The translations under genes were made by a program, and so were the position numbers. The notes beneath the pieces were generated by a model, which made no database searches, was not told where the DNA came from, and saw nothing but the letters and a program-made list of their open reading frames with translations. A stretch of DNA of 64,000 bases from Eurosta solidaginis. Its lineage: Eukaryota > Arthropoda > Insecta > Diptera > Tephritidae. The stretch spans positions 53,788,779 through 53,852,778 of the forward strand of contig NC_090319.1 in the NCBI RefSeq assembly GCF_040869045.1, read 5' to 3'. Positions 20,800-32,270 of this stretch are shown piece by piece (the stretch's first letter is position 1; every line of letters begins with the position of its first letter).

Positions 20800-20852
20800 G
20801 GCAACTGCAGTTTCAACGTGTGATTCGCGGTTCGAATCTCGGCGAAACCTTT
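20800..20852 (+). ncRNA. Possible truncated tRNA-like sequence (B box only)
   Basis: GCGGTTCGAATCTCGGCG contains a near-perfect B box (GGTTCGAATC). No A box is visible at the expected distance because the T-rich tract starts there. Probably a 5'-truncated SINE head or chance. Confidence 0.3.
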
Positions 20853-21969
20853 GATTACATTACGAAATTGCCTGATGATGATTACGTGGAGGTATTCGAA
20901 ATGGTACCATCGCAATATGACATTAAATGTTTCTTTCTTTTCAGTTTCTCTTAAACAAACATAATAATTGAATATTCAATTATTATAAGCCGGTGTTAAA
21001 CTCATGAATTCTTAATTATTAAGTATACATTGAACACACCATTAAACAAACAAACATACATTTAATTTTTGTTTTTTTTTTTTGCTCAAAAGAACAAAGA
21101 TGTTTCAACAAACCAAATCCTATGATGAAAGAAATTTCAACTTAAACCTTTCAACCTGTTTTCTTTTTGTAAACACGCTCTGACTCTTTATTTCCAATGA
21201 AGCATCAGTGTATACAACTATTCGCGTACTTGCATGCAAAAAAGTTGCATATATGCTCAGAGACTGAAATTTATATGTAGGGGACGTGCTGTATGATTTC
21301 GCGTTTACATTCTTCATATATCCACATATAGCATACCACTTACAAAGACTACGCTTGCACTTACGCTTACACCTTACGCATACATTCAGGACTCCCGCAT
21401 ACCGTGAGCAAAGATGCAAAAAAACATCGAACCAGCCTAATTTAAATAGTTTATCAATAAGGATTTAAATATAAAATAAACGAGAAATGTACAAAATCAA
21501 CACAGAGCCAGCTAAAATATATCACATGTAGATGTGAACGATGTTACTTTTGAGTGTGTCAGAGCATTCATCAATTCTTAATTTAAAACATTATATTTAT
21601 TGACACACTTAGTACGTGGTGATGAAAAGGTTTCTATTGTAAGTATTACAGTTACCTATGTAAATGCGAGCAGTTTTTAGAAGCGTGAGCAACTTTTAAG
21701 TATAAAATGTAACTCTTATAGTTGCTTTTATAATTTAATTAAGGTAATTGTTTTAACTATACATCTATTAAATTGATCGTTTCACTAAGTAAATATTTAT
21801 ATTTATTATAACTCAATTAGATACTAATTTATAGAATTAGAGAGATTGTTGCATTTGAGTGAAAGTGTTAACACATGACTAGACTCAAACTGACTAGCCA
21901 AGGGCACTAAACATCTCTTGTTTGCGCAATGTTGTACTATATCTTTGATCAACCAGTTAATTCCGTATC
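20853..21969. other. No gene seen
   Basis: Non-coding AT-rich sequence. Short open frames near 21.1-21.5 kb have no recognisable domain. Confidence 0.45.
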
Positions 21970-22372
21970 GGTTTGAGTTTGAGTTTTAATTTTTGTTTCG
22001 ACTCGCTATCTCTTTTAGGTGCGGTTCCGATTCCGACTACAGTTTCTCTTTTTGTTATGTTTCCGGGAACACGGCTACGCTTTCGGTTTCGATGCCGGTT
22101 TTGGTGTCTGCTATTGGTATAGACTTCGGTTTTGTTTTCGGATTAAATTCTGCTACCGATATCGGTTACAGGACTTAGTTTCAGTTCCAGCCTCGTTTTC
22201 GACTCGGGTTTCTGGCTCAATTCCAGCTAAGAAGTCGATTTCGAGTTCGATTCTGGACATTTTCTTTTCCAGCTTCGGTTTCAAATCCGGTTTCCTGTAA
22301 TGTTTCGGTGTAGATTTAAAACTCAGTTCCGGTTCTGAGCTCCGTCTGGCTTCGATTTCTCGAAAGCATATA
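21970..22372 (+). repeat. Degenerate hexamer-period tract (TTCGGT/TTCCGG words)
   Basis: Words such as GGTTCCGATTCCGAC, TTTCGGTTTCGATGCCGG and AGCTTCGGTTTCAAATCC recur in near 6-bp phase for about 400 bp. Open frames persist only because of the 3n period. Confidence 0.75.
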
Positions 22373-22461
22373 TTTCTAGGTTAGGTTAGGTTAGGGTGGC
22401 TGCCCGAGGGCACATTTAGGCCAGTAGTATTAGGCCCGTTGTGATACCACGAAAAACACCG

Positions 22462-23322
22462 TTACCTTTCCCCTTCGAACCATTTTGAGGACCTGATGAA
22501 AGATACCTGGTCCTTGACGTCATGCTCCACAACCTGGCTCAGATTATCAAGAAATATAGCTCCCAGAAAGCGCTGCCGTGCTCCGCTTAGTGCTGGGCAG
22601 TTGCAAATGAGGTGAAACACCGTTTCCTCCTCCTCATCCTCTTTACAACTCTTACAGCAACGACGATAAGGCGCTCCTAACCTTTCTACATGCCTACATA
22701 TGCGGGAATGACCCGCTAGTGCCCCCACAAGTGTGGAAATTGTATCCCTTCTTAGGTTGTACACGTGACGGGATCTTTTAGGATCCCATTTAGGCCAGGT
22801 TTCTTTCGATGTTCGACACCACGGTGTTTGTAGCCATCTTTCGTCGGCTTGACGGTAGATGTGCCCTTTTAGCATTAGCTTGCATGTGGACAGGGGTATA
22901 CCTAAGCGTTCTTGTCCAGGGAGAACCTGCCTGGTTGTACCCTGCCTAGCGAGTTCATCCGCAATGCAGTTTTCCTCGATATCCCTATGTCCAGGTACCC
23001 ATGTGAGGTGTACACGGTTCTGTTGAGCCATCTCTTGAAGAGATCGGCGACAGTTTAGTGCTAGTTCAGAATTGAACGAGTGGGAGCCAAGAGATTTTAT
23101 GGCAGCTTGGCTGTCGCTGAAGATAAAAATTTCTTTGCCGACATTGTATGTCCCTATCATAGCTGCGGCTTCCATTATGGCTGCAACTTCTGCCTGAAAA
23201 ACACTGCAGTGGTCGGGTAGTCTGAATGAGAGCTGGAGGTCAAGGTCCCTTGAGTATACTCCACCTCCAACTCTACCGTTTAGCTTGGAGCCGTCCGTGT
23301 ATATGGAAATGATGCTGCTCAT
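22462..23322 (-). CDS. RNase H domain and Cys/His tail of a non-LTR polyprotein (partial)
   Basis: A 286-residue uninterrupted C-terminal part of ORF2. All four RNase H metal ligands are visible: IYTDGSK (Asp about 9), QAEVAAIMEAA (Glu about 45), FSDSQAAI (Asp about 69) and ENCIADELAR (Asp about 122). WVPGHRDIE, before the last, is the usual His-containing loop. It ends with a Cys/His block, CCKSC..VFHLICNCPAL. In these elements RNase H removes RNA from the RNA:DNA hybrid. The first Met is only the first in the frame; the protein originally continued upstream into the RT, which is broken here. Not a free-standing gene. Confidence 0.82.
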   Translation of the reverse strand: MSSIISIYTDGSKLNGRVGGGVYSRDLDLQLSFRLPDHCSVFQAEVAAIMEAAAMIGTYNVGKEIFIFSDSQAAIKSLGSHSFNSELALNCRRSLQEMAQQNRVHLTWVPGHRDIEENCIADELARQGTTRQVLPGQERLGIPLSTCKLMLKGHIYRQADERWLQTPWCRTSKETWPKWDPKRSRHVYNLRRDTISTLVGALAGHSRICRHVERLGAPYRRCCKSCKEDEEEETVFHLICNCPALSGARQRFLGAIFLDNLSQVVEHDVKDQVSFIRSSKWFEGER

Positions 23323-23419
23323 AGCAAGGCACTTATCCGACTCCGTCCAGGCATCCCTGTTGGGTATGTTTATCTTAAAGTTGGTTTCCGCAACTGTTGT
23401 GGACGCACAGCGATCCGTG

Positions 23420-24036
23420 CTAGGAGTGTCCTGTGGTCTTGTTGTTCCAACACAACTCCCTTAGACGCAGGGCTGACGTTGCCGCTTCTCGAGGTCCAGC
23501 TAGATCCAATGGAAGGATGTCAAGAATGACCTGAAGAGCTTCGCTAGGCGTTGTTCTTAGAGCCCCGGTTATGCTTATCATGCTAGATCTGTGGACTTTA
23601 CCCAACAAGTTTAGGTTTGATGCCTTGCTCAAGGCTGGCCACCATACGACTACCCCATGCAGCAGTATGGGTCTGATAATCGCGGTATAAATCCATCTGC
23701 ATATGTTGGGGGTGAGTCCCCATTTTTTGCCAATGGCTCTTTTACACGTATATAATGCAATGTAAGCTTTCTTTTGTCGCTGAATAACGTTGTCCTTCCA
23801 GTTAAGCTTTTTGTCTAAAATTACGCCTAGAAATGTGGCTTTCTGTCAGGCTTAGGCGCACCCCATTTAGTTCTGGTAGGTTTAACGATTGTATTTTGTA
23901 TCGTTTGGTATATAAGACAAGCTCAACTTTATCGGAATTAACGCTGAGTCTACATCGGGAAGCCCACAGGGAAACCTCTCGCAATATATTTCTAACTTCT
24001 GATAGATCATTATGATGCAGATGAAGAAGAAGCAAA
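23420..24036 (-). pseudogene. RT thumb/connection region of the same element
   Basis: 23420-23632 reads SKASNLNLLGKVHRSSMI, then GALRTTPSEALQVILDILP and ATSALRLREL, the block that follows the RT palm in RNase H-bearing elements. 23802-24035 reads LREVSLWASRCRLSVNSDK and VELVLYTKRYK, the block just after the catalytic aspartates. At least two frameshifts separate these pieces (near 23.4 and 23.83 kb). Confidence 0.75.
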
Positions 24037-25078
24037 ACGGACCGGGGGAATGGGAGAGGGCGGAAGAGAGCAAAAGGAACCGACGGAGGCTTAATTTTGC
24101 GTATAGCGAGGAAAATGGAGAAAGTGCTGGATGGGTAAAAAGTGTAGTTTAAACTGAAAATGAAATGGGGAGAGATGAAACGTAATAAGAGCAGTATTTT
24201 AAAGCTATACGGGCACCAAAGTTCGAGCAGGGCAAAGTCTGCCGCACCTACACTTCTCCTCCCATTTATCTATATGACCTTTCTCTATGCTTTCCTTTTT
24301 TTCCTTTTGTTTTAATCTTCCCTCTTTTCCCTTTTCTGCTTTCTGGCGCGCTTCTTCTTTTTCAACCTTCATTGCCCATATTCTACCAAATTTTTGCCTT
24401 TCTTTGATTATGCAGCCAATCTTAATCTAACTTTTCACATCTTTTCTCTTTCTATTTTGACCAAATTCAACGAGACTTCGCATTCGAGTCGGTTTGACTT
24501 AAGCCCCTTTTCATTTCAGATGTAATCACAGAACGACCCTGGATTAATATCTAACTAAGCCCCATCTCTGCGGGGGCACTCTGTGTTGCCTTCTTAAGAC
24601 TAAGGTAGTTACATTAAATCATAAACTCACCTGATTTGTGTACTGTTAACGGCTTATATAAATCTTTAGTGTCCAAGGTCCTTTTTCGACCTTTGAAAAA
24701 TATTGGTAACGTATACCTAAAAAGTAAATTCAAATATTATAATTAATTAATGAAAAATTGCAACAAACGACATTGGAAACACTATCGAAAAAGCTACACT
24801 ATCGACAATAGAATATTATCGTTAAGCAGCATTGTTAACATAAATAAAGGTGCAGCCATACTTTTTGCCATAGTCATAGCGCCTTAGTCATAACTATTTT
24901 TTTGCTCTTCGATTATTGGTGCCTTAACCTAAAAAATGTGACAATTTCATAAAAAAGCAAAAAATTACTAACAAATTGCCCAAATAATAAGGCTCGTAGT
25001 AAAAAAGTGAATAAATTGATCAAAATCATAAAGGGAGTTCAGGATTTTTTGCAAACGGTCTAGCATCATTGTATTTGT
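24037..25078. other. No gene seen
   Basis: Pyrimidine-rich (CTTT/TTCC runs near 24.28-24.45 kb), then AT-rich. No frame or element ends were recognised. Confidence 0.45.
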
Positions 25079-25079
25079 A

Positions 25080-25100
25080 AACTTACTTACTTACTTAATT
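25080..25100 (-). repeat. ACTT microsatellite at the RTE-like 3' end
   Basis: AACTTACTTACTTACTTAA at the downstream end. Short simple repeats of this kind replace poly(A) in RTE-type elements and fix the 3' boundary. Confidence 0.75.
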
Positions 25101-26742
25101 GGCGCTTAACCGTCTAAACGATTATGGCCGTCCAACAAGGCGCGCCAGTCGCTCCTTCGCTCCGCCAACCGGCGCCAATTGGTCACACCAAGGGAGTTTA
25201 AATCGTTTTCCACCTGGTCCTTCCAACGGAGGGGGGCCGCCCTCTACCTCTGCTTCCATAGGCAGGTTCCGATAGAAACACTTTCTTGGTCGGAGCATCA
25301 TCTTTCATTCGCATAACATGGCCTAGCGAACGCAGCCGCTGCGTTTTAATTCGCTGGACTATGTTGATGTCTGCGTATAGCTCGTACAGCTCATCATTAA
25401 ATCTTCTTCGGTACTCGCCATCGCCAACGCGTAGAGGTCCATAAATCTTTCGAAGAACTTTTCTCTCGAACACTCCCAAAGCCGCTTCATCTGCTGTTGT
25501 CATGGTCGATGCTTCTGCCCCATATAGCAGGACGGGTACGATAAGTGACTTGTAGAGTATGATTTTCGTTCGCCGAGAGAGGACTTTACTTTTCAATTGC
25601 CTACCTAGTCCAAAGTAGCATTTATTGGCAAGATTGATTCTTCGCTGGATTTAAGTGCTGATGTTGTTGCTAGTGTTGATGCTGGTTCCCAAATAAACGA
25701 AGTCTCTTACTATTTACTAAATTATGGCTGCCAACCGTAGCGTGGTTGCCAAGGCGCGTATGCGCCGACTCTTTGCTCGATGACAGCAGGTACTTCGTTT
25801 TGTCCTCATTCACCATCAAACCCATCTTTGCCGCTTCTTTTTCCAGTTTGGAGTAAGCAGAACTAACAGCGCGGGTGTTTAGGCCGATGATATCAATATC
25901 ATCAGCATATGCCAGTAATTGCACGCTTTTATAGTATATTGCTCCAGTGCGGTTAAGTTCTGCAGCTAGTATAATTTTCTCCAGCATCAAATTAAAGAAA
26001 TCGCACGATAGGGGGTCACCCTGTCTGAAACCACGTTTAGTTTCGAACGGCTCGGAGAGGTCCTTCCCAATTCTGACTGAGCTGATGGTGTTGCTCAACG
26101 TCATTTTGCACAGCCGTATAAGTTTTGCGGGGAAACCAAATTCAGACAGCGGCATATAGGCAGCTCCTTTTCGTGCTGTCGAAGGCGGCTTTAAAGTCGA
26201 CGAAGAGGTGATGTGTGTCGATTCTCTTTTCACGGACTTTTTCCAAGATTTGGCGCATTGTGAAAATCTGGTTGATGGTAGATTTACCAGGTCTGAAGCC
26301 GCACTGATAAGGTCCAATAAGCCGGTTCACGGTGGGCTTCAATCTCTCGCACAATACACTTGAAAGGACCTTATATGCGATATTAAGAAGGCTGATTCCA
26401 CGATAGTTGGTGTATTTTGCAGTATCCCGCTTCTTGTGGACTGGGCAAAGAATACTTAGATTCCAACCGTCGGGCATGCACTCGTCCGCCCATATTTTGC
26501 TAAGAAGCTTCTGCATGCGCCTTACCAACTCCTCGCCGCCGTACTTGAATAGCTCCGCAGGCAATCCATCAGCGCCCACGGCCTTGTTGTTTTTCAATCT
26601 GGTTATTGTTATCCTAACTTCGTCATAATCGGGCGGGGGGATATATATTCCATCATCATCGATTGCGGGATCGGGTTCTTCATCTCTGCGCGGTGAATTG
26701 CTGCCTCCATTTGCTACGTCATTGTAAAAACGCAACATCAAA
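25080..26742 (-). pseudogene. RTE-like non-LTR retrotransposon, RT and C-terminus
   Basis: Minus-strand blocks in order: LKNNKAVGADGLPAELFKYG; LCPVHKKRDTAKYTNYRGI; YQCGFRPGKSTINQIFTMRQ; HLFVDFKAAFDS; a frameshift near 26.16 kb; EFGFPAKLIRL; TKRGFRQGDPLSCDFFNLML; LLAYADDIDIIG (catalytic box intact); MVNEDKTKYLLSS; a break near 25.6-25.7 kb; then SRRTKIILYKSLIVPVLLYG and QRLRSLGHVMRM. The 3' UTR is very short and ends in an ACTT microsatellite (25081-25099). The 5' part with the endonuclease is missing. Two further fragments of this family lie at 1-1003 and 54310-55170. The clade is uncertain. Confidence 0.82.
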
Positions 26743-27236
26743 AACCGTAGTTTATTTTTTCAGTATTGAATAGCAAATCATCAACTGTGAAAACAGAACA
26801 AAAAATTGAAAGAAAAAATTTAAAATGAAAAAATTTGCTCACGATCCATAGCTTATAATTGCTATAGCAACGTTTCCAACGGCAAATGCACAAAATTCTG
26901 AATTCCCTTATAGTAAACTTGTATTTATAGGTTACTGATATGGCGAAAAGCCAAAAACCAATTGGTTGGCTATGGTATGATTATGACTAGGGCGTTATGA
27001 TTTTTCACCTCAAATCGATTGCATGGATTTCCAAAGGGTTGGTTGGACCAGCTGTTTCATATCGGTATCGATATGGCAATTATGACAGGGCCTTTTGAAA
27101 TACTCGTCACTATCGATAAAACTCCATTATCAGTACTGGAATTGTTTAGCACTTTCTAGCGATATTTGACATCTTTTTATAACGAATAGATAAATTCAAT
27201 AACAAATTGTTATCGATATTCATTAATCTTTGATTA
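26743..27236. other. No gene seen
   Basis: AT-rich with scattered ATCGATA words. No coding or terminal-repeat signal. Confidence 0.45.
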
Positions 27237-27725
27237 CACAGGCCGACAGCATCTCACACCCAGAAACCGGACTATATATTTTCGAAGGATTTTGATGCGA
27301 TGAATCGAAATCTGGCCTCAAAATGCTCTATCAGCTCTGGTTTCGAGATATCCTAACCCAAAAGTGCAAAAAACACCGTTTTTGCCCATCTTTGAGGTTA
27401 TGTAGCCTTGCAGATGTTTTCTTTCACCAAAATAATAGGCTAGCATCTTTAAGTACAAGTCTTCTTCTTTCAAATGGCGTTGAGTTTGCTCAAATATCAT
27501 TTTTTTCCGCTGAGATATGACATTTTGAAATTTTCATGTTTCTAGATTTTCCTGCACCTAGGGGTTAAGGCTACATAACCTCAAATATGGGCAAAAACTG
27601 TGTTTTTTGCACTTTTAGGTTAGGACATCTCAAAAACCAGATTTGTATTCAGCGCATCATAAAACTTCGGAAATATATAGTCTGGTTTCAAGATCTGAAT
27701 GTGGGTTAAATTTTGTCGGCTTGTG
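27237..27725. mobile_element. Foldback MITE with long arms, TTA duplication
   Basis: 489 bp between TTA (27234-27236) and TTA (27726-27728). The left arm starts CACAGGCCGACAGCATCTCA; the right arm, reversed, starts CACAAGCCGACAAAATTTAA. The arms stay similar for about 190 bp, sharing CAGACTATATATTT-like, AAAAACAC-like and GAGGTTATGTAGCCTT blocks. The 3-bp TTA target fits PIF/Harbinger. No coding frame. Confidence 0.8.
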
Positions 27726-27965
27726 TTAACTAACGAAGCCAAATACTTAAAGAATATTATGATTTTTTTTTAAGCGTAATTAGATATGAAGGTGCTTTCC
27801 TTCGAAGGCGAATTCTCGAAGCTTTAACGATGCAATTTGTCGAGAGTTTAATTAACGATTTGCAATAGCGACTGCGCCATTCAGGTCCTCCGTTTTAACA
27901 TCGCTCACAAGCTAACAATTTTATTGATCTTGAATGTGGCGATGGCGAATATCGTCGAAAATTTA

Positions 27966-28649
27966 AGCGCCAAATACACGACATGAACATTTCCGCGAAC
28001 ATTCCGCAATCTTGTTCGCAGCTTTGGCCATACACCATACGAACTTTTGGCCGAACATTAGTTCTCTTTCAAACAGCGATGAATACGGACAACAATTGTG
28101 CTGCAGCAATATTGCTCGCTGTGGCAATTAAGCGTAAAAAAAGAGAGAAGATCGCAAAAAAAGAATTTGGTGCAAAGAATGGTTTAAAAAACGAGCAGTT
28201 CTTGGATCCACGCCGGTATTGCGCCCGCAAACTACTTATTTTTTTTATAACTGTATCCTTTGTGGCATCAGGATCTACGTCTTTTAATTTTTCGATTAAA
28301 GTCGCATAATCATTATTCTTTTTAATTCTATTACAATAATCTTTGCTTTTTACTTGCCACAATGATGGCAAAGATTTATACATTTCAATAAATTCACTCA
28401 GAAATTTTTTATTGTCCATTTTACTTTTCCGCGCACGTCTGTTCCGTTCAGAAATTACTACGATTATGAGCTATTTCGCCATACATGCACGAACAGTTCG
28501 CGCAAATGTTCGCCAAAAATTAAAATATTTTGATTTTTGGCGAACATTTGCGTGAACTGGCAAACACCACCATACACGACAGAAAAGGTCGCAGAAACAT
28601 GACATAACGGGAATGTTCGCGGAAATGTTCGTGTCGTGTATTTGGCGCT
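27966..28649. mobile_element. Harbinger-type element carrying only a MADF ORF
   Basis: 684 bp between TTA (27963-27965) and TTA (28650-28652). The termini are nearly perfect inverted repeats of about 40 bp (left AGCGCCAAATACACGACATG; right, reversed, AGCGCCAAATACACGACACG). It encodes a MADF-domain ORF on the minus strand but no DDE transposase. Bases 28492-28521 and 28530-28560 form an almost perfect inner hairpin. PIF/Harbinger elements often carry a Myb/SANT- or MADF-type partner gene, so this looks like an internally deleted derivative that lost the transposase. Confidence 0.82.
28069..28419 (-). CDS. MADF-domain DNA-binding protein of a Harbinger-type element, C-terminally altered
   Basis: 116 residues. 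Residues about 5-70 fit a MADF (Myb/SANT-like) domain: FLSEFIEMYKSLPSLWQVKS, YCNRIKKNNDYATLIEKL, then DATKDTVIKKISSLRAQYRR. The conserved Leu-Trp and the three-helix spacing are visible. After about residue 72 the sequence becomes hydrophobic (SLFLRLIATASNIAAAQ) and unlike the family; this part begins near the foldback arms, so a deletion probably joined the domain to unrelated sequence. In related transposons this partner protein helps bring the transposase to DNA. The start is the Met just before FLSEFIE. Expression is unknown. Confidence 0.7.
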   Translation of the reverse strand: MDNKKFLSEFIEMYKSLPSLWQVKSKDYCNRIKKNNDYATLIEKLKDVDPDATKDTVIKKISSLRAQYRRGSKNCSFFKPFFAPNSFFAIFSLFLRLIATASNIAAAQLLSVFIAV

Positions 28650-28652
28650 TTA

Positions 28653-29500
28653 GTGAATTTCACTATCAGCTGTCAAACATTATCGATAGCTTCCAAAAAG
28701 CTTGCTTTACAATCGTTAATCGTTTTGTTAACTTACCAAAAACAAAGCGCTGATATTGCACTGCAATTTTCACGCGGATTCTCCGGCAAATCCTCAGTTT
28801 TCACTGATTGCATTGTGTTTGTTTAAAGCTACAAAAGGAAAAAAAAACAGAAGGAAAGTAAATGTAAAACTTGCATATTATTAAACAATAACAATGACTA
28901 CATCTGCTTAATACAAAATCATGCAAACATGTGAGATAATATAAAAGTAAACAATAATAGATTTTTAGCTTGAAAATAATTTAGTGTACACATGTACATC
29001 GTTATCTAGACGTAATTGAGGTAAACGATCTGAATAAGTAACAGTAAGTTTATTTACTCAGAAGTCAAATCAGAAATGAAAACAACTGTAAAACGATGTA
29101 TGTTGGTTACTTACTGACATGCATATCCCTTACTAAATCGATTATAATGTGGGTGGCTACTCACAGAGGGGCGCTAAATGGTTCGCAAAGCAGTACTTCC
29201 TGGATAATTTGTATTTTTATTATAACTAATTTCTGGAAAAATCATATAAGATTGCTTGAATTTCTTATGAAAGTGCCAAGACATGATTCATTCACAAGAG
29301 GTTTGCTCGACAGACACATTTTTTGACAATTGCAGCCATTTTGCTCCCAAATAGAATTGACATCCGCTAACTGTGTTGTTTCTTTGCGAATTTTCGAAAA
29401 ATATTAGTAGTAGAAATAGGAAGCAATCAGTTTACAAATACCCGATAAGTACTGAACTGCATAATTCCTTAGAACATTTCTTTTTTATTTTATAGTGAAG
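28653..29500. other. No gene seen
   Basis: AT-rich. A 76-residue frame at 29096-29326 has no recognised domain. Confidence 0.45.
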
Positions 29501-29800
29501 TACCTGGGCGAGAGAGCTTTGCTCGGCAACGTTTCCTTGTGCTGGCAACGTTTCTTTTTTTTAATTTCGAATAGGTGGCAACCTTAAATGGCAACCCTAC
29601 TCAAACCTACTAACCCTATTGTAATGCGGAGTGAAATACCTTTCGTTTGATACCTTGTGAAACATTCTGAGTGGCAACACCTAGGTAGAAAGTCTTAGAA
29701 GGTGATACATTATCTCCGTGCCAAATTTCATTTAAATCGGTTGAGCCGTTCCCGAGATCGTTCGAAACAAACAAGAATTGCTCGTTTAAAGTTATAAGAT
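29500..29800 (+). repeat. Probable repeat fragment of unknown class
   Basis: It contains GGCAACGTTTC twice, GTGGCAACACC-like words and CCAAATTTCATTTAAATCGG followed by TTGAGCCGTTCCCGAGATCG. The latter phrase type is common in insect dispersed repeats. No second copy was noticed in this window, so boundaries are not defined. Confidence 0.35.
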
Positions 29801-32270
29801 TTATTAACTATGCCTCCATCTATAAGTATGGCTGAACATTGAACATAGGTAATTTTATGAAAAGTGAGGACACCAAAAAATCGTGCACTGTCGTAAACCT
29901 ATGAATATACGAAACCTAAACCAATTTAAAATTCATCGTTCAACGTCAAAACCTCGATTTACGTAAAAATGTCATTAGTAAATAATGGAGATGCCCTAAC
30001 GAAATGTACTCATTGGGCATGTTAACTTATTCAGGTAAAAGTCTAAAATAGGAGTCTACTGCTAATACGCGTCTAAAAATATCGACAGAGGTGACCTCGG
30101 CAACAATAATCCGAAGGTGGAAAAGAAAAATTGTATCTCTGTCCGGAGATATTTGCAGTTGAAATTGGCAATTTTCATGCGGTTGTTGTAATGTTTTTGT
30201 GCACAGAAAAAGATTGTGTGTACAAAGGGATTTTGCACGCATTTAATTCTGATCCCACCTCATTGCTGGACCGGCCAGGGTAATTTTTTATAAGCTCAGC
30301 TGAAAGCCGCCAACGCAACCCGGGGTAATTTTTCGGTTTTTCGTCAATATTTTTGAACGAGCTAAATTTTTTATTTCCGCCTTCGAATTATTGTTATCGA
30401 GGTCAATACGCGTCTTTTGACACTTCTCTGGATATTTTTGGGCGCGTATTAAAAGTCAATCTTCTGTTCTATTAATTCCGTATGTTCGGAACATTCGTCT
30501 CCATTTAAGAATTTTGGGAATAGGTTTATATTTGAAATATTACGTATATACTTATTTGATATATTCGGACCTCGTGAGGTAGTATCAAATGAACGTATTC
30601 CGAATATTCTAAATTAAGGGTTTATCTGGAACGCTTCGATGAATACTCAACCGAAAAGAGCTTTCCGAAATTTCAGAAGAAAAAGGTGAATACTCCCAGT
30701 GTAGCAGGACCGCACAAAAGCTTAACTCTTCTGTCAAAGGCAAGGTAGGAATATAAAGTTCTAAGAAAATAAGCCATTTTCTTTTATTTTTGTTTTTGTC
30801 CGTTCATTGCGGCTGCTGAGTAGCGTATCACCCCATGTCGGCGGCCTGTTCAAAATCGTGATATCTCAAAATATTATTCAAAAATTTCTCAATTCAGGAT
30901 TTGTTACAAAACCGCCCTATATTAGAGGTAGATTGAAGAACGCTTCTTCTAAGAATGCTTTCCATTAACTCCCTCTTATGACAAAATGCATTGAACTTAT
31001 GCAAATATAGGGAGTTTTTGAAACAAATTTTGAGATAGTGCATTTTTGAATAAAATTCTAACGTACGGCATTCTTCAAACAATTTCTGAAAGTATGACCA
31101 AACCAACATAACTTTATCAATTCACGAAATATTTAGTAGACAATTAATTATTTCCCCAAAAACTTTTGACATTTACAAATTTATTATCACTACTAATATA
31201 CTACCAAAGATATTTTTCTACTACAATTTTCACTGAAGGGTATTGAATTATTTATTCCCCGTTTTCCTTACTTCGTAAAAGCAACCCGTCCAGGTTTTTC
31301 AACTTGGGAGTGTCAAAGATCTGCCATCATTGGAGAACAAACCTCTAGTAATTGAATCATGGTGCCAAGAAAAAGCACTCCCGTATGAAGCTCAGGCACT
31401 TGTGTATGATAAAAAAGTATACACTAACAATTTTAAACTAAAAATTATTCAAAAACACTATAGCACTGATAAAAATTTGTAAACAAATGTGATTTATAAA
31501 TAAAATTAAAATAGATAATTGACCGCGGAGCTGAAATATATGGGGCATATGACCAAAGACTGTAAGCAAAGCTGTACCAAAAGAAGACGAGCCTATTCTA
31601 ACTTCATATGATATTAGTTAATTACCCTCAAGGGAAGTCAGCAACTAGTGATAAAAAATTCTGGTTCAGAACTAGACCTAGAGAACCAAATAAGTATTAG
31701 TTCGTTAATAGCTAGATTTTCAGTTATAAAATCGACAAAAAACTGCTACCAGTTTTAACGAGCTGGGGCTACATATGAGTATGCCTCTTTCTCAGCACTA
31801 TTCCACCAAAAAGAAATCTGTATATAGTTACGGACTAGTGAAAAGTTAAAGCAGCGCGGACAATTTCCACCGTCTAGGACATCGCCATGTTAAATTCGCC
31901 AATTGAAAACATGTAAAGGAGATTCTCCTTACGGGGTAGTTTCTGTGACTTTTTATTTCAATTCGGTATATTATTTTGTTTGGTTATGAGACATTTTTTG
32001 ACTGGAAGTGGGGGAACCGTAAAGTAACCATGCCTATCATTTACTTGTTAAACGTTTTATTAAGTTCAAATAGTATTTCAGTTACTCATTAATCTCTGTT
32101 GCTAATATATTTATGTAAATTTGAACACAAATTTAAAACAAACCACGCCGAGCCCTCTAGTTAAGAATTTCAAAAGTATTCAAATTCAATTTCCAATGCA
32201 ACATTCGCGGAAATCTCTACATTCACTTTTAGTATGATTATTGAAACCCAAATTCCGACGATATATGTAT
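29801..32270. other. No gene seen
   Basis: 2.5 kb of non-coding sequence with stops in all frames. The open frames (27-31 kb, under 80 residues) have no domain. No terminal repeats were found. Confidence 0.4.

Larger units (their letters stand above)
22378..24036 (-). mobile_element. RNase H-bearing non-LTR retrotransposon, 3' half
   Basis: On the minus strand: RT thumb region (with frame breaks), an intact RNase H plus Cys/His tail, about 80 bp of 3' UTR, and a 3' terminus made of three CCTAA pentamers (22378-22396 on plus: AGGTTAGGTTAGGTTAGGG). The 5' end is lost near 24.03 kb, so the endonuclease and the catalytic RT palm are absent. RNase H downstream of RT places it in the I/LOA/Outcast group; LOA-like is my guess. 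Confidence 0.8.

Noticed and set aside
21993..22300. Overlapping open frames of 61 and 93 residues
   Set aside because: Created by the 6-bp periodic tract, which avoids stops in more than one frame.
22378..22396. Telomere
   Set aside because: Only three TTAGG-type units, located exactly at the 3' end of a retrotransposon and followed by ordinary sequence.
25069..26735. Target duplication of the RTE-like element (TCATTGTA)
   Set aside because: The right-hand copy falls inside the coding reading of the element, so it cannot be a flank.
31531..31620. Possible gag zinc knuckle (YMGHMTKDCKQSC)
   Set aside because: Only a GHxxxxC half-motif is visible; the leading Cys pair and any neighbouring retroelement sequence are missing.
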